Shown: positions 13,801-25,760 of the stretch, one piece after another
Position numbering within the stretch: the first letter of the stretch is position 1
Layout of the letters: each line of letters starts with the position of its first letter
From: Erodium maritimum
Lineage: Eukaryota; Streptophyta; Magnoliopsida; Geraniales; Geraniaceae
Length of the DNA: 64,000 nucleotides
Reading direction: 5' to 3'
Assembly: GCA_963921825.1 (NCBI GenBank)
Contig: OY997590.1
Location: 53,213,039-53,277,038, forward strand
Program-made: the position numbers and the translations under genes
The notes under the pieces: model-generated
What the model saw: only the letters and a program-made list of their open reading frames with translations
Databases searched by the model: none
What the model was told of the DNA's origin: nothing

Positions 13801-14318
13801 TTAGAATCACAGAATTAATTAAAACCCCAATTTCAATCAGCTTCCATGCAACCAACTCCAGACCAGAGCAAAGGCATAACAAATCGAAGTAGGTCATACT
13901 CACAGCAAAAAACACATTGCAAGTACATGCAATCTCAATTTTTTTTGGCATGTGCAGTGTGCAAAGCTTCATAAACATCAACTATGACTATATTAGAGGT
14001 TCGAGTAACATCAAAAGTTTCCTTTTTTTTATCTTCCAACAATTCCATGGCAACAAAATTGCTGAGCCAACACATCAACCCCTTAAATTCCATGGTTCCA
14101 ACAGTATCAAAAACCAGAAAACCCTAATCGCAGTTACAAAAAACACGATCGCACAATGCGATTTAATTTCAAGGAATCGAGAGAATGAGGTTCTAAGAAA
14201 GGACCGAAATCGAATACCTGATGATCTTGTCCAGGTAATCGGAAACAATGGTCGACCAGTATGGACCCATAGCAGCAGTGCCTTCGACGGCCACGATGAG
14301 CTGCTTCTCCGCCGTCAT
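4813..14318 (-). CDS. MED25: Mediator complex subunit 25 (MED25/PFT1)
   Basis: Mediator subunit that links transcription factors to RNA polymerase II; in Arabidopsis it acts in jasmonate, light and flowering responses. Minus-strand exons: 14218-14318, 13632-13662, 13092-13155, 12797-12926, 11179-11388, 11007-11070, 10312-10522, 9869-9936, 7680-8531, 7309-7362, 7195-7223, 6370-6438, 6146-6230, 5591-5677 and 4813-5448. All are bounded by GT-AG and sum to 2691 bp, an unbroken 896 residues (Arabidopsis about 836). The N-terminal von Willebrand A domain spans about residues 1-225 (TAEKQLIVAVEGTAAMGPYW, GWTRDIDTFLHWLSSIPFGG). A Ser/Gly/Met/Gln-rich linker (about 294-577) follows, then the activator-binding ACID domain (about 578-690; NWPATMQIVRLISQDHMNNK, QYVGKADFLVFRAM) and a glutamine-rich tail ending GGGYMS. 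The start is the first ATG before the VWA domain. The gene looks complete. Confidence 0.97.
4930..5420 (-). repeat. Coding Q-rich minisatellite in MED25 last exon
   Basis: CAG/CAA-rich sequence encodes runs of two to seven Gln broken by regular LQPM, LPQM and LPQL spacers. The LQPM-plus-Gln unit recurs about eight times, followed by LPQL/LSQL units. Mixed CAA and CAG codons and the spaced units suggest repeated duplication of a 24-30 bp block rather than simple triplet slippage. A Gln-rich C-terminus is normal for plant MED25; the length is likely to vary between individuals. Confidence 0.85.
6775..7048. mobile_element. Small foldback (MITE-like) element in MED25 intron 11
   Basis: The left arm (about 6777-6857) and right arm (about 6945-7022) are imperfect inverted copies. 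Both carry a GTCCA(C/T)G box, an AAAAACTACC box, a TATGTTTAAA box and the AAGATACACTA box. The right end reads GGGTTAATTGC on the minus strand, as does the left end of the larger element at 8630. The left tip is not clear, and no target duplication was seen. It carries no coding sequence. GGGTTAATTGC-like tips are common in Mutator-type MITEs, so that class is the likeliest, without proof. Confidence 0.6.
8630..9847. mobile_element. Long-arm foldback (Mutator-like MITE) in MED25 intron 8
   Basis: The ends are inverted copies: GGGTTAATTGCTAAAAAC at the left and a close inverse at 9830-9847. The inverted similarity continues inward for some hundreds of bases. It includes the AGTTTAAAAGTGGACA box, the ACAATAAGTATTGTCC box, a CGAAATnGTGCACAATG box and the GTCCACGTCGTCTGG box (left near 8920, right near 9615). 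The centre (9110-9480) is very AT-rich. There is no gene inside. The 9-bp flanks match only partly, so the Mutator class is inferred from the tips and arm length. Confidence 0.75.
13521..13993. repeat. Direct repeat pair in MED25 intron 1
   Basis: A segment of about 48 bases at 13521-13570 recurs at 13945-13993. Both copies contain TTGGCATGT and the shared block AAAGCTTCATAAACATCAAC. The two are about 420 bases apart in the same orientation, so part of the intron seems to be an old tandem duplication. Confidence 0.6.
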
Positions 14319-14818
14319 GCCGCCGCCGATTGAAACAGAAAACGATTTAGGGAGAATTCTGAGAAAATAACAGGAGGAGGAGGAGGACAATTCGAAAATC
14401 GAAGTCAATAATGATGGGTGACGCAGACGAGGAGGAAGAATCGGGTGCAATGCCTGAAGAGGTAGTTATAGAAGAAGCGCAGCCACCAGTGGAGGCTCTG
14501 TGGTTATTGGGTCTCGCCGGCGGGACATTGATTCTTCGTGTATGGATCCATAAACCGCGATCTTTGCTGGCGCTAATTGGGTTGGAGGGACGCTTTACTC
14601 CGGTTGAAGAACAGAACATACGCTTCGAAACGCCCGGTCGTTTTGCTCCTGCTGTTTACGCGTAAATACTATTAATTAATTTTAGTCCTTGGTTGAATTT
14701 CGTAGAAGGAATAGAAAAGCACAAATATTTTATTTGCAATTTGCACGTCAAGCCAGCAGGCCCAGCCCAGAAAACGGGCCCTACACCTCCCGCTTCTCTT
14801 CTTCACCTTGCAGTGAAT
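14319..14818. other. MED25 upstream region with an unassigned plus-strand frame
   Basis: This must contain the MED25 5' UTR and promoter on the minus strand. A plus-strand frame at 14411-14665 (84 codons, starting MMGDADEEEESGAMPEEVV) has an acidic N-terminus and a short hydrophobic stretch (WLLGLAGGTLIL). I recognise no family. It overlaps MED25 leader sequence in antisense, so it may be chance or a small divergent transcript. Confidence 0.3.
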
Positions 14819-14821
14819 TTA

Positions 14822-15732
14822 GAGCATGAACAACAGAAAGGATTTTGGGGTCAGGGAAGTGGGAGTGCAGACCTTGTGTTGACTGGACAAAAGTCAGGGA
14901 GTGGGAGTACAGAAAAGTGGGTGTTTTGCAACAGAAAGGACCTTGAGGTCCTGGGAGTGCAGAACAGTGCTGACTGGATTATTATTTGATATTTTCCTGT
15001 TTTATTTAATTCGTTATCAGAAACCGTTTAAAATATTTATAATTTAAACAAATTTGGAAATAAATAATTAATGACAATAAATAATTCATAAATAAATTTA
15101 ACACGAATAAAAATTAACTTTTTAATAATGGCAAAGAAATCAATAAAATATGGTCAACTATGTAATATTCATAGTAGTTGCTATAACGAAAAATCTTTGA
15201 ATCGGACCGGATATAAATACACACAAAAATGATAATATGATCAAATATATATTACATAAATATGTTATTTTGTTTGAAATATCATCCAACACTAAATTAT
15301 ATAATATATAATCTATTAAAAAGAATATTTGATTTTAAATTTTAATATGCATTTCACTCCAAAATTAAAAATATATCATTTAAATTATAATAAAACATAG
15401 TAACAAAAACTCATCTAGCTCAATGGTAGAACCACATGGCTTTTCACCTTGAGGTTGGGGGTTCAAATCCCACAATTGACAAAAAAATTTGTTTTAAAAA
15501 AAAAAGTTGCGCGCATGGCCAGGTGTCGGCTCGAGATTGGGCCAGCGTGGGCCAAGGAGCGAGGAGCGCGTCTGCGAGCCCGGCCCGCGATTGAGGAGCG
15601 AGGAGCGAGGCCCGAGAAACGAGCCCGCTGTTTCAGAGCCGCGGACCGCGCGAAAACCAGCCCACAACGGAACGGTCTGCGGACCGAGCGCACGCGGGCC
15701 GGGGAGCGAGGGTCGGCCCGTTGTTCATGCTC
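14822..15732. mobile_element. Harbinger/Tourist-like non-autonomous element, TTA target duplication
   Basis: Terminal inverted repeats GAGCATGAACAAC(A/G)G lie at 14822-14836 and, inverted, at 15718-15732. They are flanked by TTA at 14819-14821 and 15733-15735. The 3-bp TTA duplication and GAGCAT tips are those of PIF/Harbinger elements. The 911-bp body has no transposase. Its left two thirds are very AT-rich; the right third (15510-15720) is strongly GC-rich. A tRNA-like segment lies between them. Confidence 0.8.
15409..15482 (+). repeat. tRNA-like segment with Pol III boxes (SINE head or tRNA relic)
   Basis: An A box (TAGCTCAATGG, 15416-15426) and a perfect B box (GGTTCAAATCC, 15460-15470) are spaced as in a tRNA, and an anticodon-like arm can be drawn between them. 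The acceptor halves do not pair, so it is not a working tRNA. An A-rich stretch follows. It is best read as the head of a tRNA-derived SINE or a tRNA relic inside the Harbinger-like element. Confidence 0.55.
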
Positions 15733-15735
15733 TTA

Positions 15736-16082
15736 GAAACGGATGGTCATGGCTTGTTTTGAAGCTTATTTCGGGAACTTGTATGTCACTTGTTCACATG
15801 TCCTAAAGCTTGCTTGCCTCAGAAGTCAGAACAACATGTCTAGTTAAGATTTAAAGCCCAAAACACTTGTTGTCTGAATCTATTTCTTTCTCTCTCATAA
15901 TCAACTACTGAAAGTTCCAGGGCAGGCAGGCATCGTGAACATGGAATATCCCCCGAAGACGGCCTTGTTCTTATTCTAAGCAAACTGTGCCCAAAGACCT
16001 GCCTTGTTATCTTCATCTTTTTTCGTAAGTATACTTATCGTAAAAATATTATTAGAGGACGAGACATAGTTCGAGATATATC
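15736..16082. other. Short spacer, nothing recognised
   Basis: Unique-looking sequence between the Harbinger-like element and the copia fossil. No coding frame, repeat or RNA motif that I can support. Confidence 0.4.
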
Positions 16083-16087
16083 CAAAA

Positions 16088-16236
16088 TAAAGATGGAGAA
16101 GCATATCAGTAGACTTTTATACAGAGAAGTAATAGCTAAATTTAGGAGAGTTGTGTGCTCCTATAATAGCTCAACAATGAGTCAATACATAGATAATGGG
16201 AAGACTAAATCAATGACTAATTATTTTCTATTAACA
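16088..16236 (-). repeat. 3' LTR of the short-LTR copia fossil
   Basis: It matches 34902-35070 along its length, sharing GGAGAAG, CTTTTATACAGAGAAG and the end TTTTCTATTAACA. It is followed on the inside by the polypurine-side sequence and the RNase H tail. Confidence 0.9.
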
Positions 16237-16322
16237 TTTCCCCGCAAACTGAGCGTCTTACAAGAGAGATTCAGTTTGGCAATTAGTTCTTCAAAACGAG
16301 TTCGAGGCAAAGGCTTGGTTAA

Positions 16323-18470
16323 TGTCACGCCCCAAATCCGGTTTTGACCGAACTCGAGACGTGAACTCAAAATAACAATAAATAAGATAATTGCAAACGA
16401 AATAAGCTCCAATAATGGTTCAAATTCATAAATCCTAACAAAACGAGTCAACAGCTCGAAAACCAAGTAGTAAAGAGTCTAATACAAAAGGAAGTACGTC
16501 ACTAACAACCCCAAAAAAAATAAGGACTCCCGTCAGACTCCCCAGCTCTGAACCGTCCTCTACACCGACTCGCAATCGAAACCTGTAAAACAGTAATGAA
16601 AGGGGTGAGTTTTCGCTCAGTAGGAATAAGTAGTTAAGGTGATGAGTTATCCGCTCACCACCACGAGTAACCGTCCAATTAGGGCATACTAGCAAGGCAC
16701 AACAACTAACGACATCTACGGGAGACACATAACACAAACCGTACTTACACGATTATAACCACGTTCAATCACATTACCAATCATCAAGCAACAACACACA
16801 ATAAAGCAAGCATAAGTCCCGTACAACAGTCTCCTACGTCGGCGGCTTCCACAGACCAGCTCAACCATATCGTACCGGACCACACATCATCGGCCTAGAT
16901 ATCTTCCCGGACCACACGACATCGGGGTATAACTCACAATACATCATACCGAACCACACAGCATCGGCCTAGATGTCTTCCCGGACCACACAGCATCGGG
17001 GTACGGATCACACCATCCTCGGCCTAGATACCCTACACCGAAATACCCCCTCGATGTAGGTATCGTACCGGAACCCTTAGCCCCGGGGGACCGCGTACGT
17101 GGAACATCATCCTCGGCCTAGATACCCTACACCGGAATACCCCCTCAATGTAGGTATCGTACCGGAATACCTCGTCTCAGAACATATCCACGAAAGTCTC
17201 AACATATCACAATACCATAGTTCAACTAACAGCATACCAAACCAAAAAATCTTACCGAAACACATCACATCGGTCTATCAATCACCCGATCATATCACAA
17301 ACATTAGTTCACGTCATACCAAACATATCATACTTGACATAACATACCAACCTATCATATCGAGTAATATCATATCATGATCCCCAATTTAACAACGGAT
17401 AAACCACATATCAAGCATTACAAGTCATCAATCACAACAACACAGCCGACATGCAATCCTAAGGGCACGACATGGCCCACTTGCAATTCTACAGCACAGC
17501 GATTCCCAAACCTATGGGCACGACATGGCCCGCAAGTTATCCCTCATTACACTCGTTCCTCACATCCTACATGCAATTCTACAATTATAGCAAGTATTCA
17601 CAACCTATATGCATACTAGTAACTTTCCGCAATTAAACCGGTATTCGCTACTTTCCCCTACCTCAGTCGCTATCCAAACGCTTAGTCAACGCGAGTCGCC
17701 TAGTAGCCTCATGCGTTGTGCTCGGGTCCAACGTCTAAGATCACAAAGCAATCCGAGAATTTATGCTAATTCAAATGCGGTTTAACGAGAAAATAACTGA
17801 ATTACTCCCGAAAATCAAAACATGGACCGAAGGGAAATTGGGCCGGCACATGGCCCATTTCGGGCGGCCCACAGGCCCGGTACCCGACCCGGCTCGTGCG
17901 GCCCACCGGCCCGGTACCTGGCCTGGTCTGTGCGGCACACCGGCCTGGTACCTGGCCCGGTCCGTGCGGCATACCGGCCCGGTCCGTGCGGCATACCGGC
18001 CCGGTCCGTGCCCCTCAGAGGGCCGGTCTGAGGCCCTTTCCGTTCCGTTCTGGGCAGACCTCTTCTTCTTCCTCCCTCAACTTCGTTCCCATGAATTCAT
18101 ACCTCAAAAACTCCATTTTTTAACCCCAACAACCTCCAAAATCAGTCCCCAAAACTCCATAATTCAATACCCATATTGGGTTTCACCAAAAACAACCAAA
18201 ACCCAAGTGATTCTATGCGAAACCTTCACTTTTCTTCACATTACAATCATCTCAAACACAATAACTCAAAATCCATTGAAACCCAACCTTGTTCATGTCT
18301 TTTCTCTCAAACCCATAATCTAAACTTCAACAAAAACGAATTTGGTTTGAAGGTTTACCTTAGGAATGAAGAGATGATGAGAAAGGATGTGTTTTGGGGA
18401 AGATTTGTGTAGAAAAACACCCAAAGTAGCTCCCTTTTCCTCCCTTTCTTCTTCTTCTTCAAGCAAAGGA

Positions 18471-18539
<69 letters not shown>

Positions 18540-18987
18540 TAATTTCGGCCAACACTAAGAAAATGAGCTGAAATGCTCACCAAAAGCCCCTTTACTCTAT
18601 GTTTGAGAAGACCATTTTGCCCTCTAGCCCATTTGCCTCACATGTCCAAAATTTAAGGGTAATTGGGTCATTTCTCCCTTATTTCTTCTCACCCAAGACA
18701 TCATGGACATGTGTCCATGTTGGGGTCCACCTCTACCCAAAATATCTCCAGCTCAATTAATTTAATTCGGTTTAGTCTTTAATTAGGCTTAGTTTGACCC
18801 GAGTTTGACTTTTTCACAAAATTACACAATTGAAAGGAAACGACCCAACTAAACTAACCGTAACAACGAATAAGCTTTTTGGGTCCCAGAAAGGTCCCGA
18901 ATGACTCCCGGAGTCATCGATTGACTTTTCCAGCGGAAAGTCAACTTTCGCCAGATTTCACCGGTTCGACCGGGGGAGGTTCTTACA
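16323..18987 (-). mobile_element. Solo-LTR-like unit, related to the long gypsy LTRs
   Basis: It begins TGTCACGCCCCAAATCCGG and ends TTCTTACA, giving TG...CA ends, and is flanked by GTTAA at 16318-16322 and 18988-18992. It holds no coding sequence. Its first 45 bases resemble the inner end of the 3.3-kb LTRs elsewhere in the window, but the rest differs, so it is probably a solo LTR of a sister family. Inside are degenerate tandem repeats with a CGGCCTAGAT core (about 16880-17130), a CCGGCCCGGTCCGTGCGG repeat (about 17870-18010) and a CT microsatellite. It was inserted into the copia fossil near its 3' end. Confidence 0.8.
18473..18536. repeat. (CT)n microsatellite
   Basis: An uninterrupted CT dinucleotide run of about 32 units inside the LTR-like unit. 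It is preceded by a C/T-rich stretch that reads as a GA-rich transcript leader on the minus strand. Confidence 0.95.
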
Positions 18988-19124
18988 GTTAAGACGTCAG
19001 CCAATTGGTCACCGGTAGAGACAAAGGATACCCGAAGAGGTCACTGTTGCACTTTCTCACGAACAAAGTGAAAATCCAAAGTTATGTGTTTCATCTGGGA
19101 ATGAAAAACAGGGTTTGAGCTTAG

Positions 19125-20812
19125 TGTTAGTCTTAGTGCCCGTAGTTCAATCCTAAATGTCCAAATGTATATATCATCGTTAGCAATAAAATTAAAGCGG
19201 CTTTATATTACTTATGTGTTGGAGTAATATATCGATGTGTGCTCTGATCTATGCCCACCATGCGAATAGAACCATAGATCGAGATAGATCACACTCGATG
19301 GGTCCCTAGTCAACAAAGCTTCACTAGAAGCGACTAGTATGAAAGATGGCTCTTTATGGCTTACGTTCTGTTAGTCATTGGAATGGGATTCCGGAGTCTG
19401 ATCATAGATATCATGTGGGACATGATATTGGACGACCCGCCCTGAATATGTGCCATAGATTAAGTCATGAACATATTCAGTGTTGTAGCTTGTCATGTAT
19501 CCTTAGACCAAGGAGTCTTTGTGATCGCTATGTAGTCAACAACTGAGTTTGACCTGAGCCTAACGTTGTCCGTAACAGGGCTTCCATAACGGCCAGGATT
19601 GGCTTGGGGATGGGCTACATGAGTGACACGAAAGACGGCTAAGGGATTTATCCCTCATACTAAGGTATGGGAAAGATATCGGTTCTCGGCCGCTTGATCG
19701 AGAGTGACTGGAAGAATAGCATGGCCATGCACATGATACTGGGTATCATATCTTCAGTCATCTCACATATCAAGGAACGGTGATTGAGAATAATAAGGAT
19801 GACGGCTCTATGCCTTATCTCAATCAGGATATCAAAGATAAAAGGATAATGACAGGGACGACGGAAAGGTTAGAATCGACAGGGTCGATTCGTTATGTAG
19901 TGTCAGGCAATACTAAAGTCTCGTTAGTTGCCACTTAAATAGGATCAAGTAAAATGGGATTTTACGTTGATCTATTGACATGCATAAACCTAAGGGTCAC
20001 ACCGGAGGATGAAACTCATTGACACATTTATGGAGAATGGCCAAAAGGGAGTTGTCTCGGGACATGACCAAAACTGGGTTTTGGGTCATGTGCTCGTACG
20101 TGAATAGGACTTTACGGATCGAGACAAGGCTTGGAGTCTTGGGATTGATCGCGTCGGATAATGTTGGACATTTCCGGTATGGAAGGCTTGGAGGCGATGA
20201 GCGAATCACGGGACCTCGTTAGAAATGGCCACGGGCCATGTTCCAAGAGGCCCATGAAAGGCCCATGCAACCAAGGCCCATGGAACTAATTAATCAAGTC
20301 TTGATTAATTAGTACTAAGTAAGCAAGACAAGGATTAAGGTGTTGGTGATTCACCACCTAACCCAATCTTGTCTTGCCATACTTTGTCCTATTTACACCT
20401 TACTTGACACCATACTTGTCCCATGCCTTTAGTTGGACAAGTATGGGTTTTGTTATGTTTAAGTCATCTTTTTTCAACATAACAAATACAAGACAAGAAT
20501 AGGAAACACATTTTCTCTCCCTCTTCCATGGCCATTTCGGGTTTGGCTAGTTTCCTCCTCCATTTTTGTGTTCTTGAGTCCTCAAAGAGAAGAACTACGT
20601 GGCTTTGATTCCCATGTGGATACGTAGGCGTCTTGGAGACTCAAGCCAATCATTCGTTACCCGGTGTTCTTGTTTTGGTAAGAACTAGTGCTGAATTTTT
20701 CTCTTGTTAATCCATTCTTTGTTAGTTGTTTCATGGTTCTAATGGTCTCTTGGTTTTCATTGATTTTCCGCTGCGAGTTGGTTCATCTCCAACCCTACCT
20801 CGAGACCCAACA
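19125..20812 (+). repeat. 5' LTR of the 8.46-kb copia element (plus-strand copy)
   Basis: 1688 bp, followed directly by the primer-binding site. The same sequence recurs at 25900-27587, 41541-43228, 48317-50004 (both inverted) and 53049-54733. Confidence 0.95.
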
Positions 20813-22369
20813 GTGGTATCAGAGCCGTGCTACCTTCGGGATTCACAAGACGGTGTTCAAAGTTTCGGTTTTGCTTGAAAGTTTCGTTTTTGGCATGTTG
20901 TTTTGCTAAATTGTTTGATAACATGTTTTAAATTCTTGTTCATGGATTTAATGCATGTAAAATGATTTTTTGAAAATTATTTCAAATCTGGAAATTTTGA
21001 AAAAAAATTTGATTTTTCGGGTCTCGGGAGCGGGACTCTCGGGGAGCCGAAACCGAGACCGAACGGGGCTCCGTTGGACGGAGTTAGGCCAAGCATGACC
21101 ATTGGATGGTTGATATGCCAAGGCTAAACCGTTTTGTTAGTTATGACGAGTTTGGAACCGTCATGACGAACTCGAAGATCAAATGTTCAAAAGTTTCATT
21201 TTTGAACGGTTTCGATAAACCGAGCATCAAAAAATTTCGAAACTTGGCTATTAATTAAAACCGGAAAATCACATGATGTTTGATAACATGCTTGTTTGAT
21301 AACACGATGTGTGATGCGATGTTGGCATGGTGTACATAATAGCCCCGAGCTCAATTTAATTATTTATCGCTTTTCACGGCCTGCGAGCCGTTAGAGTTAG
21401 CGTGTAATTATTCTTTCAAGGTGTGGTCGTCGAACCACTTGTTTGTAATATTTATTTATTCCCGACCTGCGAGTCGTGTATTAAATTGTAATATATTACT
21501 CAAGACGAAGAAAGGGCGAAAAGGTCATTTGGTGGCTTTTCGGGTGTTGTCATCGGCTTGGAGTCGGTGGAGCTCAAGAAGCTAGTGGGAGTTAGTTTAG
21601 GGGGCTATTATGTGCACATTTATCGCTTTATGCTTGGTTTAGTTTATGCATGATTAATTCTATGTGTTTTAGAATTGCATGCTTAACTTTATTTACCGAG
21701 CATATCACCTCACATGCAAAGATAAAATTGGAATTTTAATCCTTGTGTGTGAACCCTTAGAACCGTCATTGCATTGGATGTAGTTGACGGGTTCAAAGGA
21801 AGAATTACATTGGATGTAATTTGAGGCATCATTGCATTTGGAATGTAGTTGATGTGCTCATCGCATCTAGGATGTGCCAAAGTTTTGAACACAACTGGAC
21901 AAGTAAAAGCGGGTCATGTCCGATACCTCCCAATCATCAACACCTTACTACCTCCCCGTCCTATGGTTGTCGTGCGCATTAGCGGAGCATCCATGGGGAA
22001 GCGGGGTAGTAGGTTTGGACGACATATGTGGGTGTCGTGCGCATTAGCGGAGCACCTACATAGTGACGAGCCATAGTTGAAAATTGGTGGACCCGACTAC
22101 GATTCTCGGCCTGAGGTTGAGCTAGGGTAACAGATAGGGTAAGCCGTGTACATAAGTGCATACCCTAGCCAAGAGTCACATTGGATGTGATTGGATGGAG
22201 CCCTACCTACATAGCTCGATTAAGTGGTGAGCATTAGTTCAGCTTAATCGAGTGAATCAAGGATCTTGGTTTCAGATTCTAAAGGTTTAGAATCGATTGT
22301 TGGTGTTTAAGCTTGATCTTCATAAAATTTATTCAGTTTACTGATTGAATTTTATCTGTTGTAGATCAA

Positions 22370-22940
22370 ATGGCAAATTCAGCGAACATTAATAGTTTGT
22401 CATTAAAAACCATTCTTGACAGGGTCAAGCTAAATGAGACAAACTATTTGGACTGGTACAGAATTTTGAGGATAGTCCTCAAGTCTGAACGCAAAGAATA
22501 TGTCCTTGACAAGGCTGTCTCTAAGACCATATCAGAGTTACATGAAGTGTCATTAACTGCTGAGAAGAATATCTCAGGGATCTGGGATCCAAGGATATTC
22601 TGATGGTCAACAAGGGAATTGGAAGTGGCATGGGCTGGGCCCATGCGCACTTGGCAGGAAAGATGAGACACCTGAGAATGTCTGCTTCTACTGCCAACAG
22701 CCTGGTCATTGGAACCGGGATTACAGGAAGTTCACGGCTGATCTGAAGAAGGGCAGTGGGACTGCGCCTTCATCAAATAGCCTAGATGATCTGAAGAAGG
22801 GCAGTAAGACTGCGCCTTCATCAGGAAACCTGGATGATCTAAGGAAGGGCGGTGGGACCGTGCCTTCAATCGGTATTAACTCTATAGAGCTACATCTCTC
22901 TACTTCCAAAGATTCATGGGTATTAGATACCATGACTGAA
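22370..22940 (+). pseudogene. gag remnant, 8.46-kb copia (plus-strand copy)
   Basis: Starts MANSANINSLSLKTILDRVKL and reads as a copia gag (UBN2 type, with a DWYR-LRIVLKSERKEYVLD block). A nucleocapsid zinc knuckle, CFYCQQPGHW, lies near 22680-22735. A 48-bp (16-codon) unit starting DDLKKGSG is repeated three times at about 22737-22870. The frame is broken; treated as fossil. Confidence 0.85.
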
Positions 22941-22998
22941 TCTCACACATGCACTAATATATGGTGGCTGAAAGTAGGAGAGATTTGGAAAGCACGAA

Positions 22999-23787
22999 AT
23001 GGACCTCAGAGTTGTGGCAACTGTTGTAGGATCCATGAGTCTTGCTTTGCCAAGAGGCCTTGTCTTAGTATTGTATAATGTATATTGCATACCTACTTTT
23101 AGTAGGAATATTATATCTGTATCCGTGTTTGACAAGGAAGGATATAATGTTAATATTGGAAATAGAGTTTTCAATGTTCTATGCAATGATATGTTTTATA
23201 CCAGTACTGACATGGTTGGAGGATTGTACATATTAGATATGGGTAATAATGCCTCAAGTTCTATATATTCCGTTAATACCAAGAGGTCTAAATCCAACGA
23301 TTTAAACCTAACTCTGTTATGGCACTGTCATTTGGGTCGCATAAACAAGAAGCGCCTATCAGCACTTCAGAAGTGCGGGCTTTCAGGTTCATTCGAATTC
23401 CATTCGATCGATAGGTGCAAGGTTTGTTTGATGGGAAAAATGACTAAAGTGCCCTTTATCGATCGCGATGAAAGGGCGGGTGAATTATTGGGGCTTATAC
23501 ACTCGAATGTGTTTAGACCAATAAGTTCACTTGCCAGGAGGGGTTTTAGCTACTTTACCACATTTACTGATGATTACAGTAAATATGGTTATGTCTATTC
23601 GGTGAGACATAAGTCTGAAGCTTTTGATAAATTCAAAGAGTTTAAGACTAAAGTAGAAAACCAGCTCGACAAAGGTGTTAAGGCACTTCGATTGGATCGA
23701 GGTGGAAAATACTTGACCACAGAGTTATTAGATCATCTAAAAGAGAATGAGATCCTTTTGGAATGGACTCCTCCTAGGTCACTGTAG
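22999..23787 (+). pseudogene. Protease-end and integrase remnant, 8.46-kb copia (plus-strand copy)
   Basis: It carries the pre-integrase HHCC zinc region (CHLGRINKKRL, then CKVCLMGKMTKVPF) and the start of the DDE integrase core (FTDDYSKYGYVY, LRLDRGGKY). Fossil; the same layout is present in the inverted copy at 45340-46128. Confidence 0.85.
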
Positions 23788-24477
23788 TTGAAAGGTGTAG
23801 CCAAACGGAGAAATCGGACATTGTTAGACAATGGTCTGTTCCATGATTAGTTGGACTGATCTCCCAATCTCTTTTAGGGGTTTTGCTCTAGAGACGACCG
23901 CATTCATAGTGAATCGGGCTTCGACGAATGGTGTGGAAGGGACACCATTTTAAAAAATGGTACGGGATGATGCCCGCTTTGTCCTTCCTAAAGATTTGTG
24001 GTTGCGAGGCTTATGTGAAACTTTTGGTTTCGACTAAGCTCGAACCAAGATCTGAGATATGCACCTTCGTGTGGTATCCCAAAGCAACAAGGGGATACTA
24101 TTTCTACAATCCCAGTGAGAACATGGTGTTCGTCGCTTGGGGTGGGGTCTTTATGGAAAAGAAGTTTTGTTTCCAAAGACGTCATTGGGAGGACTGTGCA
24201 TCTCGAAGAAATTCAGGATGGTACAGATCTGTTTAAACCAATTGGCAACCCAGTAGAAAGGAGCCAGAGACTGTCGTAGAGTAAGAACCAATTCCTGTTA
24301 CAATTCCGGAAGGTCCAAGGCGATTTGAAAGGATCAATCTTCCACCTCCAAGATATGGTATCCAGAGGTGACAATGAAGTCATGGTGGATCACGATGATC
24401 CAGCCACCTTTCAGGAAGTCGTGGATGGGCCCAAATCCGAGTTATGGCTGGGAGCCATGAGGGAGGAAATGTAATCC

Positions 24478-25760
24478 ATGTCGGACAACCGAGTCTGGGA
24501 ACCGGTTGATCCCATCAATGGTGTGAGGACCATAGGATGCAAATGGATCTTCAAGGTGAAGATGGACATGGACGGCAACCCTCTGACCTACAAAGCTCAA
24601 CTGGTGGCGAAAGGTTATAGGCAGATCCAATGGATTGACTATGAGGAAACCTTCTCCTTAGTGGCTATGGTCAAAATCGATCCAAATTCTTCTTGACATA
24701 ACTGCGTATCATAATTACGAGATATGGCAAGTGGATGTCAAAACCGCTTTCCTAAATGGAAATTTGACTGAGTACGTTTGTATGTCTCGGCCCAAAGGTT
24801 TTGACGATCCGAAGAATAAAGGAAAGATTTATAAGTTGTTGAAATCCATTTATGGATTGAAACGAACTTCTCGGAGTTGGATCCTTCGTTTTGATGAAGC
24901 TGTAATTGGATTTGGCTTAATCAAGAACGAGGATGAATCTTGCGTTTATAAGAAGGCTAGTGGGAGCAATATTACCTTTCTGGTTCTCATTGAAAACGAC
25001 ATCCCAACCTTGCACGAGACTAAAGCTTGGTTGAGGAAGTGTTTTTCAATAAAGGACTTAGGCGATGCTTCTCATATCTTAAGGATTAAGATATGTAGAG
25101 ATCGCACCAAGAGGGTCTTGGATTTAAGTCAGGGAACCTATGTGAACAAGGCATTGAGTAGGTTCTTAATGCTCGATTCAAAGAAAGGACTCTTACCCAC
25201 TAGTCATGGCATTCATCTCAGCAAGACTCAGTGTCCTAAGACACCTGATGAGCTGAAAAGGATGATGAGAATCCTATGCGCCTGGGGGCAGGATCGATCA
25301 TATATGCCATGACATGTATGAGACCAGACGTCTCGTAAGCCTTATGTTGTACCAGTAGACATCATTCTAACCCGGGGGAAAGATGATGCTGAACTAGTCG
25401 TCGAAGGATGAGTAGACGCTAGTTTTCCAAGACAAATCCAGATGACTTTAGAAGTCAATCAGGATATGTGTTTACGCTGAATGGCAGAGCTTTAGCTGGG
25501 ACAGCGTAAAGCAAGATATCATTGCCGAATCTACGACAGAGGCCAAGTACATGGATGCTGCAGAGGCAGCTAAGGAGGCTATGTGGATTTGGAAATTCAT
25601 GGCAGGGCTGGGTGTAATTAAAAACCCATCCAGCCCGGTGAATCCATCTTGCGACAACACAAGGGCCATTGCGCAAGCTAAAAGCCTAGATCGTATAACA
25701 AATCCAAACATGTACTGCGGCGTATCCACCTCATCAGATAAATACTGAACTGAGGTGAAG
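24478..25760 (+). pseudogene. Reverse transcriptase and RNase H remnant, 8.46-kb copia (plus-strand copy)
   Basis: Reverse-transcriptase blocks KWIFKVKMDMDG, LVAKGY, DVKTAFLNGNL and LLKSIYGLKRTSRSW are followed by copia RNase H pieces (ESTTEAKYMDAAEAAKEA, NPSCDNTRAIAQAK). Broken; fossil. Confidence 0.85.

Noticed and set aside
15409-15482. A working tRNA gene
   Set aside because: The A and B boxes fit, but the acceptor stem does not pair and the T stem has a mismatch. It lies in a transposon and is kept only as a tRNA-like repeat.
17763-18323. 186-codon plus-strand frame
   Set aside because: It arises from GC-rich tandem repeats within the LTR-like unit at 16323-18987; the residues just repeat the CCGGCCCGGT unit.
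18320-18583. Minus-strand frame with an Arg-Glu repeat
   Set aside because: It is the translation of the CT microsatellite, not a protein.
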